Both the position numbers and the translations under genes were made by a program. Below are positions 18,042-26,220 of a stretch of DNA of 64,000 nucleotides, one piece after another (the stretch's first letter is position 1; each line of letters starts with the position of its first letter). This DNA comes from Bacteroidales bacterium UBA5371 (GTDB taxonomy: Bacteria; Bacteroidota; Bacteroidia; Bacteroidales; P3): assembly GCA_002407855.1 (NCBI GenBank), contig DHPF01000006.1, positions 1 to 64,000 of the forward strand. Direction: 5' to 3'. The notes beneath the pieces are model-generated. The model made no database searches. It worked only from the letters and a program-made list of their open reading frames with translations, and was not told where the DNA came from.

Positions 18042-19331
18042 ATGAAAAGAAGACCCATACTTTTCGTTTTAATTCCATTTTGTATAATAATTATTATAGT
18101 AGAACAATTTTGTCCAGTGTTTTTTGTCCGCAATCACTACTCTAAACATATAGAAGACGAACAGTACTATAAGATTCTTATAAAAGAAGACCCTCAACTA
18201 AGAAATAAAACCATACGCTACAAAGCCAAAATAACCCATTATCTTAAAGAAAATAGCTGGCATAAAACCACGGGCGACATTATGCTCTATTTCTCTAAGC
18301 AAGATTCAGCTTACAATCTAAAATATGGAGATATAATAACGACCAATTCTTTATTAGTACCCATACAAAATTTCTCCGACACCTCTTCCTTTGATTATAA
18401 ACGAATGATGCAAAGGCAAAGAATATATCATAATATTTTTGTTAGAAAAGGTTCATGGAAAAAGATAGAACAAGAAAAAGGCAATCCTCTAAAAGCAAGA
18501 GCAAAGAAAATAAACCAGCATTTGGTTAAGAAGCTACTTAAATCTGACCTTCCCAAAGAAGAATCTGCTCTTGCAATAGGAATGCTCTTAGGCGACAAAA
18601 CCTATATAGATAAGCAAACAGAGCAAGAGTTTAGAACAGCTGGGCTAACCCATATTCTTGTTGTTTCGGGAATGAATATAGCCATCATATTATTAGTATT
18701 AGAATCTTTTCTCAAATTTCTTATTTTCGGGAGATATAAACTCATAATTGTAAGAAAGATAATCTTATTAATTTCAGCTTTCTTACTTTGTTTAATAGTT
18801 AGTCTAACGCCATCAGCTCTAAGAGTTGCCATAATGATGACAATACTTTTTTTTAGCAAATATACCAATAGGGGCTACGACTCTTTAAATATATTCTGGG
18901 TAACGGTCTTTGTATTTTTGGTCTTTGACCCCTTGCTGCTTTTTAATTGGAGCTTTCAGTTCTCCTTCTTAGCAGTTTTAGGAATAATAGTATTTGCAAA
19001 ATATAGAGAGAAGATAATGCCAAAGTATAAACATAGTTATGTTACAAGTCAAATAGTTTCGGCAGCTGGTATGACCCTATCTGCCCAAGCTTTTTTATTC
19101 CCAATCCTTTTATGGCGTTTTAGAGTAATTCATACATATATCCTCTTAGCCAATATAATAGTTGTGCCGTTTATGTCCATAGTCTTAGTAACTATAATAC
19201 TTTTTCTCTTCTTTGCCGATATAACCCTTTTAGGTACTATTACCCAAACTATACTCCATTGGGAGCTTTATGCTTTCAAATATATTATAAGTTTTATAGA
19301 TTCTTTACCCTATTCAACCATACCAATATAG
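18042..19331 (+). CDS. ComEC/Rec2-family competence protein, short form
   Basis: Inner-membrane channel family that carries single-stranded DNA into the cytoplasm during transformation. An N-terminal TM is followed by an OB-like periplasmic region (DIMLYFSKQD, YGDIITTNSLLV). The competence domain starts with LAIGMLLGDK and the family signature FRTAGLTHILVVSGMNIAI, then about seven hydrophobic segments. It stops at 429 residues just after the competence core; family members are usually about 650-750 residues, with further TM helices and often a metallo-beta-lactamase domain. Only 30 bases separate it from a convergent gene, so it may be a truncated or decaying copy. Confidence 0.85.
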   Translation: MKRRPILFVLIPFCIIIIIVEQFCPVFFVRNHYSKHIEDEQYYKILIKEDPQLRNKTIRYKAKITHYLKENSWHKTTGDIMLYFSKQDSAYNLKYGDIITTNSLLVPIQNFSDTSSFDYKRMMQRQRIYHNIFVRKGSWKKIEQEKGNPLKARAKKINQHLVKKLLKSDLPKEESALAIGMLLGDKTYIDKQTEQEFRTAGLTHILVVSGMNIAIILLVLESFLKFLIFGRYKLIIVRKIILLISAFLLCLIVSLTPSALRVAIMMTILFFSKYTNRGYDSLNIFWVTVFVFLVFDPLLLFNWSFQFSFLAVLGIIVFAKYREKIMPKYKHSYVTSQIVSAAGMTLSAQAFLFPILLWRFRVIHTYILLANIIVVPFMSIVLVTIILFLFFADITLLGTITQTILHWELYAFKYIISFIDSLPYSTIPI

Positions 19332-19361
19332 TTCCAGAGTTTTTTTGTATTTATCAGGAGC

Positions 19362-21050
19362 TTAAAGCTTCCTTACATTCTTTAATATTAGAAGATTCAT
19401 TGGGTTTGAAGATAGGCCTTCTGTGTTTTTTTGAGAAAAGCGAAGCACTTGGTCATAATATAAAACTATTATTGGGGCTTCTTCCATTATAAGCTTATCC
19501 ATATCTGTATATAGCTTAGTTCTCTTTTCGATTGAAGGTTCTTTCTGTGCTTGTTCGTATAATTTGTCAAATTCTTTATTAGAGAAATGTGTGTAGTTAG
19601 GTCCTTTTGGGCAGAAGTTTGGTGAATAGAAAAGGGATAGATAGTTCTCTGCATCGGGATAATCTGCAATCCAGCTCCCTCTAAACCACATTGTTTTTGA
19701 TTGTGCTATATGTTCTCTTAATGCTCCTGGTGGATTCACATCTATCTTAATATTAAACCCTAATAGGTTAAGTTGTCCTTGTATGTATTTGCAAAGGTCA
19801 AGATATGTTGAGGTGGTTGCAAGTGAAATGGAAGGAAGCCCTTTTCCGTTAGGATAGCCAGCTTCTGCTAAAAGTTCTTTGGCTTTTTGAGGATTATAGT
19901 TATATCCAATTGAGTTACTTGTGTCAAATCCTGATAATCCTTTTGGGATAATTCCATTTAATCCTGCCAATCCGATATTGTTTCTTAGGTATTTTATCAT
20001 CTTTTCTCTATCAAATCCATAATTAATGGCTTGACGTATTTTCTTATTCAAAAGTGGATTATCTTTTGGACTTTTCTCTTTATCAATCATAAAACCCAAG
20101 TATTCAGTGTTGAGATATGATTTGGTGGTAAGGTTTATTTTATCTTTATACTTCTCTTTTAGGGTACCACTATTAGTCAATACTTCATCTTTATAGTTGG
20201 CATCAATTCCTGAAATGAAATCAATATTCCCTTTAACAAACTCTAAGAAAACAGATTGCTTATCTATAATAAATGTAATATTAACTGCATCAAGATAAGG
20301 TAGAGAGTTACCTTTTGAGTCTTTTTCAAAATAGTCTTCATTTTTTAGAAACACTAATTTAACTCCTTCTTTCCACATCTTGAAAACGAATGGTCCTGTG
20401 CCAATAGGGTTTTTGCGAAAGTCTTCTTTGTAATACTCAACTATTTCTTTTGGAACAACCGAAGCATAAGGCATTGTTAAAAGTCCAAGAAAAGGGGAAA
20501 AGGGATTTTTGAGTTTTATTTGAAAGGTGGAGTCGTTTATTGCCAAGAAAGAATATATAGGTTCGTTGGATTGATTGTTGTTTTGAGTTTTTACCAAATT
20601 AAATATCCATGCTCCTGGTGAAGCTATCTTTTTATCAACTATTCTATTGAAGCTATATACGAAATCGTTTGCCACAACCTTTCTTTTCTTTCCCTTAAAG
20701 ATAGAGTGGTCGTGAAAATACACATCATCTCTAAGATAGAATGTATAAGTTAATCCATCAGATGAAATCTCCCAACTCTTTGCTATGCAAGGCTGAATAT
20801 TTAGCAAAGTATCTAACTGAACAAGTCCATTAAAGAGTTGAAGGTTTGCCCATATCATTGCTTGGTCTTTTGCAAAAGCAGGGTCAAGAGAAGTTATATT
20901 GGCACTTTCATTATAGCGAAATATTTTTATATCTTCTGGTATCTTGTTTTTTTGACAAGCAAAAAAGAATAAAACAATAATTAATATAATTAATAGGTTT
21001 GAAAATTTAAACCCCAAGGAAGATAAAGATAAGTTATTTAAGTTAGGCAT
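19362..21050 (-). CDS. Peptide ABC transporter substrate-binding lipoprotein (SBP_bac_5 family)
   Basis: Extracytoplasmic solute-binding protein of the oligopeptide/dipeptide group. A hydrophobic N-terminus ends in a lipobox-like FFFACQK, so it should be a lipoprotein. YNESANITSLDPAFAKDQA, AKSWEISSDGLTYTFYLRDDVYFHD and FDREKMIKYLRN are characteristic of family 5 binding proteins, and 562 residues is full-length. No OppBCDF-type permease lies nearby, so it either works with components encoded elsewhere or has another role. It is the last gene of a TlpA-like/YitT/SBP run with 13-base gaps. Confidence 0.9.
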   Translation of the reverse strand: MPNLNNLSLSSLGFKFSNLLIILIIVLFFFACQKNKIPEDIKIFRYNESANITSLDPAFAKDQAMIWANLQLFNGLVQLDTLLNIQPCIAKSWEISSDGLTYTFYLRDDVYFHDHSIFKGKKRKVVANDFVYSFNRIVDKKIASPGAWIFNLVKTQNNNQSNEPIYSFLAINDSTFQIKLKNPFSPFLGLLTMPYASVVPKEIVEYYKEDFRKNPIGTGPFVFKMWKEGVKLVFLKNEDYFEKDSKGNSLPYLDAVNITFIIDKQSVFLEFVKGNIDFISGIDANYKDEVLTNSGTLKEKYKDKINLTTKSYLNTEYLGFMIDKEKSPKDNPLLNKKIRQAINYGFDREKMIKYLRNNIGLAGLNGIIPKGLSGFDTSNSIGYNYNPQKAKELLAEAGYPNGKGLPSISLATTSTYLDLCKYIQGQLNLLGFNIKIDVNPPGALREHIAQSKTMWFRGSWIADYPDAENYLSLFYSPNFCPKGPNYTHFSNKEFDKLYEQAQKEPSIEKRTKLYTDMDKLIMEEAPIIVLYYDQVLRFSQKNTEGLSSNPMNLLILKNVRKL

Positions 21051-21063
21051 TAATCCTTATGAA

Positions 21064-21969
21064 TTAATTTTTAAGAGTATCAAAGTTCTTTCCAAACACT
21101 CCTTGAACCTTATCAACAGAAATAAAAGCATCAGGGTCTAAGGCTTTTATTGTTCGCATTATATCCACTTTGTCTTGTTTTCTTGCAATAACCAAAATAA
21201 CTTTTTGTTCTTTCTTTGTGTACCAACCCTGAGCATCAATAATTGTAACTCCTCTTTTTAAACCACTGCCAATAGCATCTGCAATTTGGTCAGCTTTGGT
21301 AGAGAATACCATTATTTGATATGATTGTTTGTTTCCCTCAATAGTTAAGTCCAAAACATAGGTAAATACAAACATTACCACATACCCATAAACAACATTA
21401 GTAATTGTCATACCAGGGAGTAAAAAGGCAGAAGCAATAATAAATATATCAATATAAAGTATTACTGTTCCAGCAGTAATATTCTTATACTTAGTAATAA
21501 TTAATGCAATAATATCTGTTCCTCCCGAGTTTCCGCCATAGTTAAATGTGGTTCCTATACCAACTCCTGAAAGCCCCGCACCAATAATTGCACACATAAA
21601 AGGTTCAAATTGGGTTGCAACAATTATACGTTCAATATGAATAACCTGCTGCCAAAGAATAAAGCTAAGCGAAGCTACTACTATGCCAAAGACAGTATTT
21701 ATCCCAAATTTTGAACCAAGAGTTTTAATCCCAATCAATAATAAAACAATATTGATTGCAAAATTGGAGATACCCACAGGTATTCCTGTTCCAAGAAATA
21801 TAATTGAAGAAATACCAGCAACCCCTCCACCAACAATTTTCTGAGGGATAAGAAATACAGCCCAAGCAAAGGTGTACATTAGAATACCAATAATAATCAT
21901 TAGATATTGAAATGCAATTTTGCCTGTTGAGGTTTTTTTAATGGAATTAATCGGATTAATGTTTTGCAT
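21064..21969 (-). CDS. YitT family membrane protein (DUF161 plus DUF2179)
   Basis: Inner-membrane protein of 301 residues with about five hydrophobic segments and a cytoplasmic C-terminal DUF2179 domain. The YitT hallmark is clear: FNYGGNSGGTDIIALIITKYKNITAG. The tail (RGVTIIDAQGWYTKKEQKVILVIARKQD, DPDAFISVDKVQGVFG) is the ACT-like DUF2179 domain. The transported substrate of the family is not established to my knowledge. It sits 13 bases from each neighbour in the same transcription unit. Confidence 0.93.
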   Translation of the reverse strand: MQNINPINSIKKTSTGKIAFQYLMIIIGILMYTFAWAVFLIPQKIVGGGVAGISSIIFLGTGIPVGISNFAINIVLLLIGIKTLGSKFGINTVFGIVVASLSFILWQQVIHIERIIVATQFEPFMCAIIGAGLSGVGIGTTFNYGGNSGGTDIIALIITKYKNITAGTVILYIDIFIIASAFLLPGMTITNVVYGYVVMFVFTYVLDLTIEGNKQSYQIMVFSTKADQIADAIGSGLKRGVTIIDAQGWYTKKEQKVILVIARKQDKVDIMRTIKALDPDAFISVDKVQGVFGKNFDTLKN

Positions 21970-21982
21970 TTTATTTGTATGT

Positions 21983-23947
21983 TTATTGTGCGAATATTTC
22001 GCTCAGTGTTTGTATTAAATTTTCTCCTCTTAGATTTCTTGCGATAATATTTCCTTGACTATCAACCAAGATATTTTGAGGAATTGATTCTAATTTGTAA
22101 AGTTTAACAACAATACTGCTCCATTGCAATAGGTCTGAAACATTCTCCCAAACCAATCCATCATCATTAATTGCTTTTACCCACCTATTTTTATCCTTAT
22201 CCAAGGACACTCCAAGAATATCAAAGCCCTGTGAGTTGAATTTATTAAAAGCTTGAACTAAATATTTGCTTTCGTTTCTACAAGGAACACACCACGAAGC
22301 CCAAAAATCAACTAAAACAAATCTCTTCCCTTTTATAAAATCAGATAGTTTTATATCTATTTCATTAGTATTTGGAAGAGTAAAATCAATAATCTTCTCT
22401 CCAAGTTGATTCTTTTGTTGTAAGTCATTAATATAGTCTTGAAGTAGTTTGTATTGATACATTCTTTTTGCATCATTATTTAAGGTAAAGAATAGTTCCG
22501 TTAGGTCTTTGTCAGAAAGATATGGAGCTAAATAATTGCTTATTAATAGTGGTGCATAGAAAGTGTTAGGATTGCTTGAAACATTATCCATTAAACATTG
22601 CAAAGGATTTTTTGAACGATTACAATCATTAACCACTTTTGTGTAATAATCATTTTGAGGAGAACCTTTAATAGAAATATTATCTAAATTATCTTTTGAG
22701 CCAGTAATGAAAATATCATTGTTTTCCATAAAGAAGCTAAAATCACCATTTCTTGTCGGGAGCTCAATTTGGGCAACAGAAACAAAATTAACTACCCCTT
22801 TAAACTCAAATTGACCATTTCTTATCTTTGTTGTATAGGTTTGTTTCTTGCCTCCTTCTTGCAGAACACTTAACTTAACTTGCCCATCAGGAATAGATGC
22901 AACATTACCTTTTATATAATATCCATAAGTCTCGGTTAGTTCTTCTAATTTCTTAGATAATTCCTCGCCCTTCAAATCTCTTGCCACAATAATCCCTTTA
23001 TCGTTAATCAAAACATTGTTTGGAATACTTTTTACAAAGTATTTTTTTGCAACTTCTCCTTCCCACATTTTTAAATCAGAAACATTAGCCCAAGTCAAAT
23101 TATCTTGCTTAACAGCATCTTTCCATAGAGTTTCGTCTTTATCCAAAGAAATACTCAAAATGCTAAATCCTTTTGATGAAAATTTTTGATAAAGAGCCAC
23201 AAGATTAGGATTTTCTTCCCTGCAAGTCTTGTTCCACGAAGCCCAAAAGTCAATTAAAAGGAATTTCTTCCCATTCAAATATCTATATAAGTTAATAGAT
23301 TTACCATTAACGTCTTGTAAAGTGAAATCAGGTGCTCTTTGACCAATAGCCAAAGTAGAAAGCCTTTTTTCTGCTTCTCTTAACTTTAAGAAATGATAGG
23401 TTTGAGTTGCAGGCTTACCAAGAGTGTTTAATGTGCGATAAAGCTCTTGATAATCCCAGTTATATGCAAGATAAGAAGAAATAATATCGGCACAGAATAT
23501 ATGGTTAGGATTATTCAGTATCCAATTATCTAACCTCCTTAAATGAACATCAAAGTCTTCATTCTTCAAAGGAGTAGTAACCTTTTGCCAAGAATCAGTC
23601 CATTCAGACCCCTTTATGACAATTGTACTTGCTTTTTCAGCATTTAGAGTAATTGTATAAGTTGTAGGTTCAAGGTATATGCGAAAATCTCTCTTTCCAT
23701 TAATGGTCAAAAGAGCAGGAATAACCTCTTTCAAAGGAGAACGAAAAGTAAATTTCCCATTCTCAATATAAGTAGTATCAACTCTTTCATTTCCATCCCT
23801 AAAATAAGAACGAAGAGTAACAAAACCTTCTTTCTCTTGTTTCAACTCTCCATTAATTATATAGCCCTGACCAAAGGGAATGGTCTGAGAAAATGAACTA
23901 ACAACGAAAAGTATTGCTAAAACCAAGCTAATTAACTTCCTAATCAT
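21983..23947 (-). CDS. Double TlpA-like thioredoxin protein with one degenerate active site
   Basis: Secreted 654-residue protein (signal peptide to about residue 21) built as an internal duplication: DUF4369-like beta domain, thioredoxin domain, DUF4369-like, thioredoxin domain. Each thioredoxin half has the AhpC/TlpA core (GKKFLLIDFWASW, GKRFVLVDFWASW) and SLDKD. The second site is intact (Trp-Cys-Val-Pro-Cys near 552-556). In the first, the leading Cys is replaced by Asn239, giving Trp-Asn-Lys-Thr-Cys, so that half cannot do normal dithiol exchange. Likely a periplasmic disulfide reductase whose first domain has become structural or regulatory. Confidence 0.9.
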   Translation of the reverse strand: MIRKLISLVLAILFVVSSFSQTIPFGQGYIINGELKQEKEGFVTLRSYFRDGNERVDTTYIENGKFTFRSPLKEVIPALLTINGKRDFRIYLEPTTYTITLNAEKASTIVIKGSEWTDSWQKVTTPLKNEDFDVHLRRLDNWILNNPNHIFCADIISSYLAYNWDYQELYRTLNTLGKPATQTYHFLKLREAEKRLSTLAIGQRAPDFTLQDVNGKSINLYRYLNGKKFLLIDFWASWNKTCREENPNLVALYQKFSSKGFSILSISLDKDETLWKDAVKQDNLTWANVSDLKMWEGEVAKKYFVKSIPNNVLINDKGIIVARDLKGEELSKKLEELTETYGYYIKGNVASIPDGQVKLSVLQEGGKKQTYTTKIRNGQFEFKGVVNFVSVAQIELPTRNGDFSFFMENNDIFITGSKDNLDNISIKGSPQNDYYTKVVNDCNRSKNPLQCLMDNVSSNPNTFYAPLLISNYLAPYLSDKDLTELFFTLNNDAKRMYQYKLLQDYINDLQQKNQLGEKIIDFTLPNTNEIDIKLSDFIKGKRFVLVDFWASWCVPCRNESKYLVQAFNKFNSQGFDILGVSLDKDKNRWVKAINDDGLVWENVSDLLQWSSIVVKLYKLESIPQNILVDSQGNIIARNLRGENLIQTLSEIFAQ

Positions 23948-24014
23948 AATAAGTATATTTTTATTATTTTAAAATCTCTTTTTTTCTTTTAATTTTTTAT
24001 TAGAATATTATTCT

Positions 24015-24482
24015 TTAATAATTCTTCTTCATTAATCTATCCAATTCTCTTTTGGACTCATTTTGTTTAATTGTCTCTCTTTTATCGTAGGAGTGCTTAC
24101 CCTTTGCAAGAGCTATTTCCAACTTGGCGTATCCTCTACTATCAATAAACAATAATGTAGGTATTATAGTAAGTCCTTTTTCTTTGGTTTTAGTTTTTAG
24201 TTTACGTAGTTCATTTTTATTGAGGAGCAATTTCCTTGCTCGTTTAGTTTCGTGATTATAATAAGAACCAAATCTATATTCTGCAATATGAAGATTGTTC
24301 ACCCACAACTCATCATTTACAAAACTACAATAAGAATCTGTCAAATTAGCCTTTCCTTCTCTAATAGATTTTATTTCTGTTCCGTATAATTGTATTCCAG
24401 CAGTAAAAGTTTGTAAAAAAAAGTATTCAAAAGCCGCTCTCTTATTCCTAATATCAATTATGTGTTTTTCTTCCATTGCCAT
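24015..24482 (-). CDS. smpB: SsrA-binding protein SmpB
   Basis: Partner of tmRNA in trans-translation, rescuing stalled ribosomes. DIRNKRAAFEYFF, GIQLYGTEIKSIREGKANL, LLLNKNELRKL, GLTIIPTLLFID and the basic tail YDKRETIKQNESKRELDRLMKK cover the whole family. The frame opens at a TTG inside the -7 promoter element; the ATG at 24482 sits at the predicted transcription start and another ATG lies two codons on. The true start is one of these (155 or 153 residues). Confidence 0.95.
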   Translation of the reverse strand: MAMEEKHIIDIRNKRAAFEYFFLQTFTAGIQLYGTEIKSIREGKANLTDSYCSFVNDELWVNNLHIAEYRFGSYYNHETKRARKLLLNKNELRKLKTKTKEKGLTIIPTLLFIDSRGYAKLEIALAKGKHSYDKRETIKQNESKRELDRLMKKNY

Positions 24483-24488
24483 AAGTTG

Positions 24489-24496
24489 CAAAGATA
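24489..24496 (-). promoter_or_regulatory. smpB promoter -7 element
   Basis: TATCTTTG followed by CA on the minus strand, so close to the ORF that transcription would begin at or near the start codon. The mRNA may be nearly leaderless. Confidence 0.65.
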
Positions 24497-24536
24497 GTAA
24501 TTTTCTAAAATACTAATAGAAAAAATATAGGTAAAA

Positions 24537-24574
24537 CCAAAAAAAAGATATTCCTACCGAGGTAAGAATATCTT
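24537..24574 (-). terminator. aspA terminator
   Basis: A stem of about 13 pairs with one mismatch (AAGATATTC...GAATATCTT arms) is followed on the minus strand by eight T residues. It separates aspA from the smpB promoter and lies downstream of array D. Confidence 0.85.
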
Positions 24575-24593
24575 ATAATTAGGTTTTAGTAAA

Positions 24594-24656
24594 ATGGATT
24601 CAAATTACAATTTATTAGAATCAAGATTTAATTTTCTCAAATCAAGTTCTAATTTA
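24594..24656 (+). repeat. 21-bp phased intergenic array D
   Basis: Three 21-bp units with the core TC at 24600, 24621 and 24642. It runs right into the aspA stop codon, so on the minus strand it is the 3' untranslated region of aspA, between stop and terminator. The repeat core is read on the plus strand, opposite to aspA. Confidence 0.72.
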
Positions 24657-24662
24657 CAATAA
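24594..24662 (+). CDS. Possible 22-codon heptad micropeptide in array D
   Basis: An ATG-to-TAA frame runs through array D in the same frame relative to the repeat as in array C. It gives heptads of the type Leu-Leu-Glu-Ser-Arg-Phe-Asn and Leu-Lys-Ser-Ser-Ser-Asn-Leu. No ribosome site or promoter is apparent, and it lies antisense to the aspA 3' end. Kept as a candidate only because two arrays show the same ATG-started frame. Confidence 0.15.
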   Translation: MDSNYNLLESRFNFLKSSSNLQ

Positions 24663-26096
24663 TCTTTTAGGCTTAATATCCAATTTAACAGGTTCAATCA
24701 TATTCTCAGGAAGTAATATGGTATCAAGGTCTTCTTTTGAAAGAATGTCGTGTTCCAACACTAATTCATAAACACCCCTACCAGTAGCCATAGCTTCTTT
24801 TGCAATCTTTGTTGAGTTCTTGTATCCAATTATTGGATTAAGAGCAGTAACAATTCCTATTGAATGTTTAACTTGACGTTCGCAGTTTTCAACATCGGCT
24901 CTAATATTGTCAATACATTTCTCTCTTAAAGTATTAAAACCATTAGTTAGAAGATAAATTGAATTGAAAAGAGCATAAACCATAACTGGTTCCATAACGT
25001 TTAATTCCAATTGTGCATTTTCACTTCCCAACATAACAGTTGTATCGTTACCAATTATCTTATAACATACTTGGTTCATCACTTCGGAAATAACAGGATT
25101 AACTTTTCCTGGCATAATGGAACTTCCTGGTTGCATTTCTGGGAGAAATATTTCGTGTAATCCTGCTCTTGGTCCTGAACCCATCAAACGAAGGTCATTA
25201 CAAATTTTAATTGTTTTTAAAGCAATACGACGCAATTGTGAAGAAAGTCCAACCAGAACAGAAGTATCGTGAGTTGATTCAACTAAGTTTTTAGTAAGCT
25301 TTACATCCCATCCAGTTATCTTTCTTAGTGCTTCAATACATAATTTGCTGTATCCTGGTTGAGAACAAATGCCTGTACCTATTGCAGTAGCTCCCATATT
25401 AACTGTTAAGAAATGTTTTTTCTCTTCAATCAATCTCTCTTTTTCTACATCTAGCGAATCGGCAAAAGCTTTAAATGATTGTCCCAAAGTCATAGGAACA
25501 GCATCTTGCAATTGAGTCCTTCCCATTTTAATTACGTGCTCAAACTCTTTTGCTTTTTTGTTTAAGGAATTAACAAGCTTTTCTAAGGCTATAATTAACC
25601 CTTCTGTTTCTAAATATAGTCCGAAATGGAAAGCAGTTGGGTAAGCATCGTTAGTTGATTGCGAACAATTCACATGGTCATTTGGGGAAAGAAATTCATA
25701 TTGTCCAGATTCTTTACCCATAATCTGCAATCCACGATTTGCAATTACTTCGTTGGCATTCATATTCATAGTGGTGCCTGCACCTCCTTGAATCATATCT
25801 GAAAGGAATTGGTTGTCGTGTTTTCCTTCGTAAATTTCATCACAAGCTTGGCAGATGGCATTAAACTGATCATCTGTTAAAAGTCCTTGTTGGTGATTAG
25901 CCATTGCAGCCCCTTTTTTGGTGATAGCAAAACCTTTAATAAAATTAGGGTATTCGCATTGGTGCTCATTTGAAATTTGAAAGTTCTCAAAACCCCTCAG
26001 CGATTGTATTCCATACAATGCTTCAACGGGTATTTCTTTTGACCCTAATAGGTCAGTTTCTGTTCTTGTTTTTCCTGAATATTTAAGTTTTTTCAT
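24654..26096 (-). CDS. aspA: Aspartate ammonia-lyase
   Basis: Converts L-aspartate to fumarate and ammonia, feeding fumarate respiration or amino-acid fermentation in the cytoplasm. It belongs to the fumarase/aspartase superfamily: TETDLLGSKEIPVEALYGIQSLRGFENF, GAGTTMNMNANEVIANR, SPNDHVNCSQSTNDAYPTA, and the signature loop GSSIMPGKVNP near residues 320-330. The 480 residues are full-length. Aspartase is preferred over fumarase C because of the DLLGSKEIP N-terminus and overall resemblance; the paralogues are close enough that fumarase cannot be fully excluded. Confidence 0.9.
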   Translation of the reverse strand: MKKLKYSGKTRTETDLLGSKEIPVEALYGIQSLRGFENFQISNEHQCEYPNFIKGFAITKKGAAMANHQQGLLTDDQFNAICQACDEIYEGKHDNQFLSDMIQGGAGTTMNMNANEVIANRGLQIMGKESGQYEFLSPNDHVNCSQSTNDAYPTAFHFGLYLETEGLIIALEKLVNSLNKKAKEFEHVIKMGRTQLQDAVPMTLGQSFKAFADSLDVEKERLIEEKKHFLTVNMGATAIGTGICSQPGYSKLCIEALRKITGWDVKLTKNLVESTHDTSVLVGLSSQLRRIALKTIKICNDLRLMGSGPRAGLHEIFLPEMQPGSSIMPGKVNPVISEVMNQVCYKIIGNDTTVMLGSENAQLELNVMEPVMVYALFNSIYLLTNGFNTLREKCIDNIRADVENCERQVKHSIGIVTALNPIIGYKNSTKIAKEAMATGRGVYELVLEHDILSKEDLDTILLPENMIEPVKLDIKPKRLL

Positions 26097-26124
26097 GTTA
26101 TAATTATGTTTTAATAATAAGTTG

Positions 26125-26132
26125 CAAAGATA
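26125..26132 (-). promoter_or_regulatory. aspA promoter -7 element
   Basis: TATCTTTG followed by CA on the minus strand, 28 bases before the aspA ATG. Confidence 0.7.
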
Positions 26133-26220
26133 AGAAATTTATAATTATAATGAAGAGATTAGGTTTGTATGTATAAGTCAATAGAGAAATAACAATAGAA
26201 TATATTAACAATTGAATATT

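Noticed and set aside
19259..19492. 77-codon plus-strand frame overlapping the comEC end
   Set aside because: Overlaps two convergent genes in other frames and has no family resemblance or start signal.
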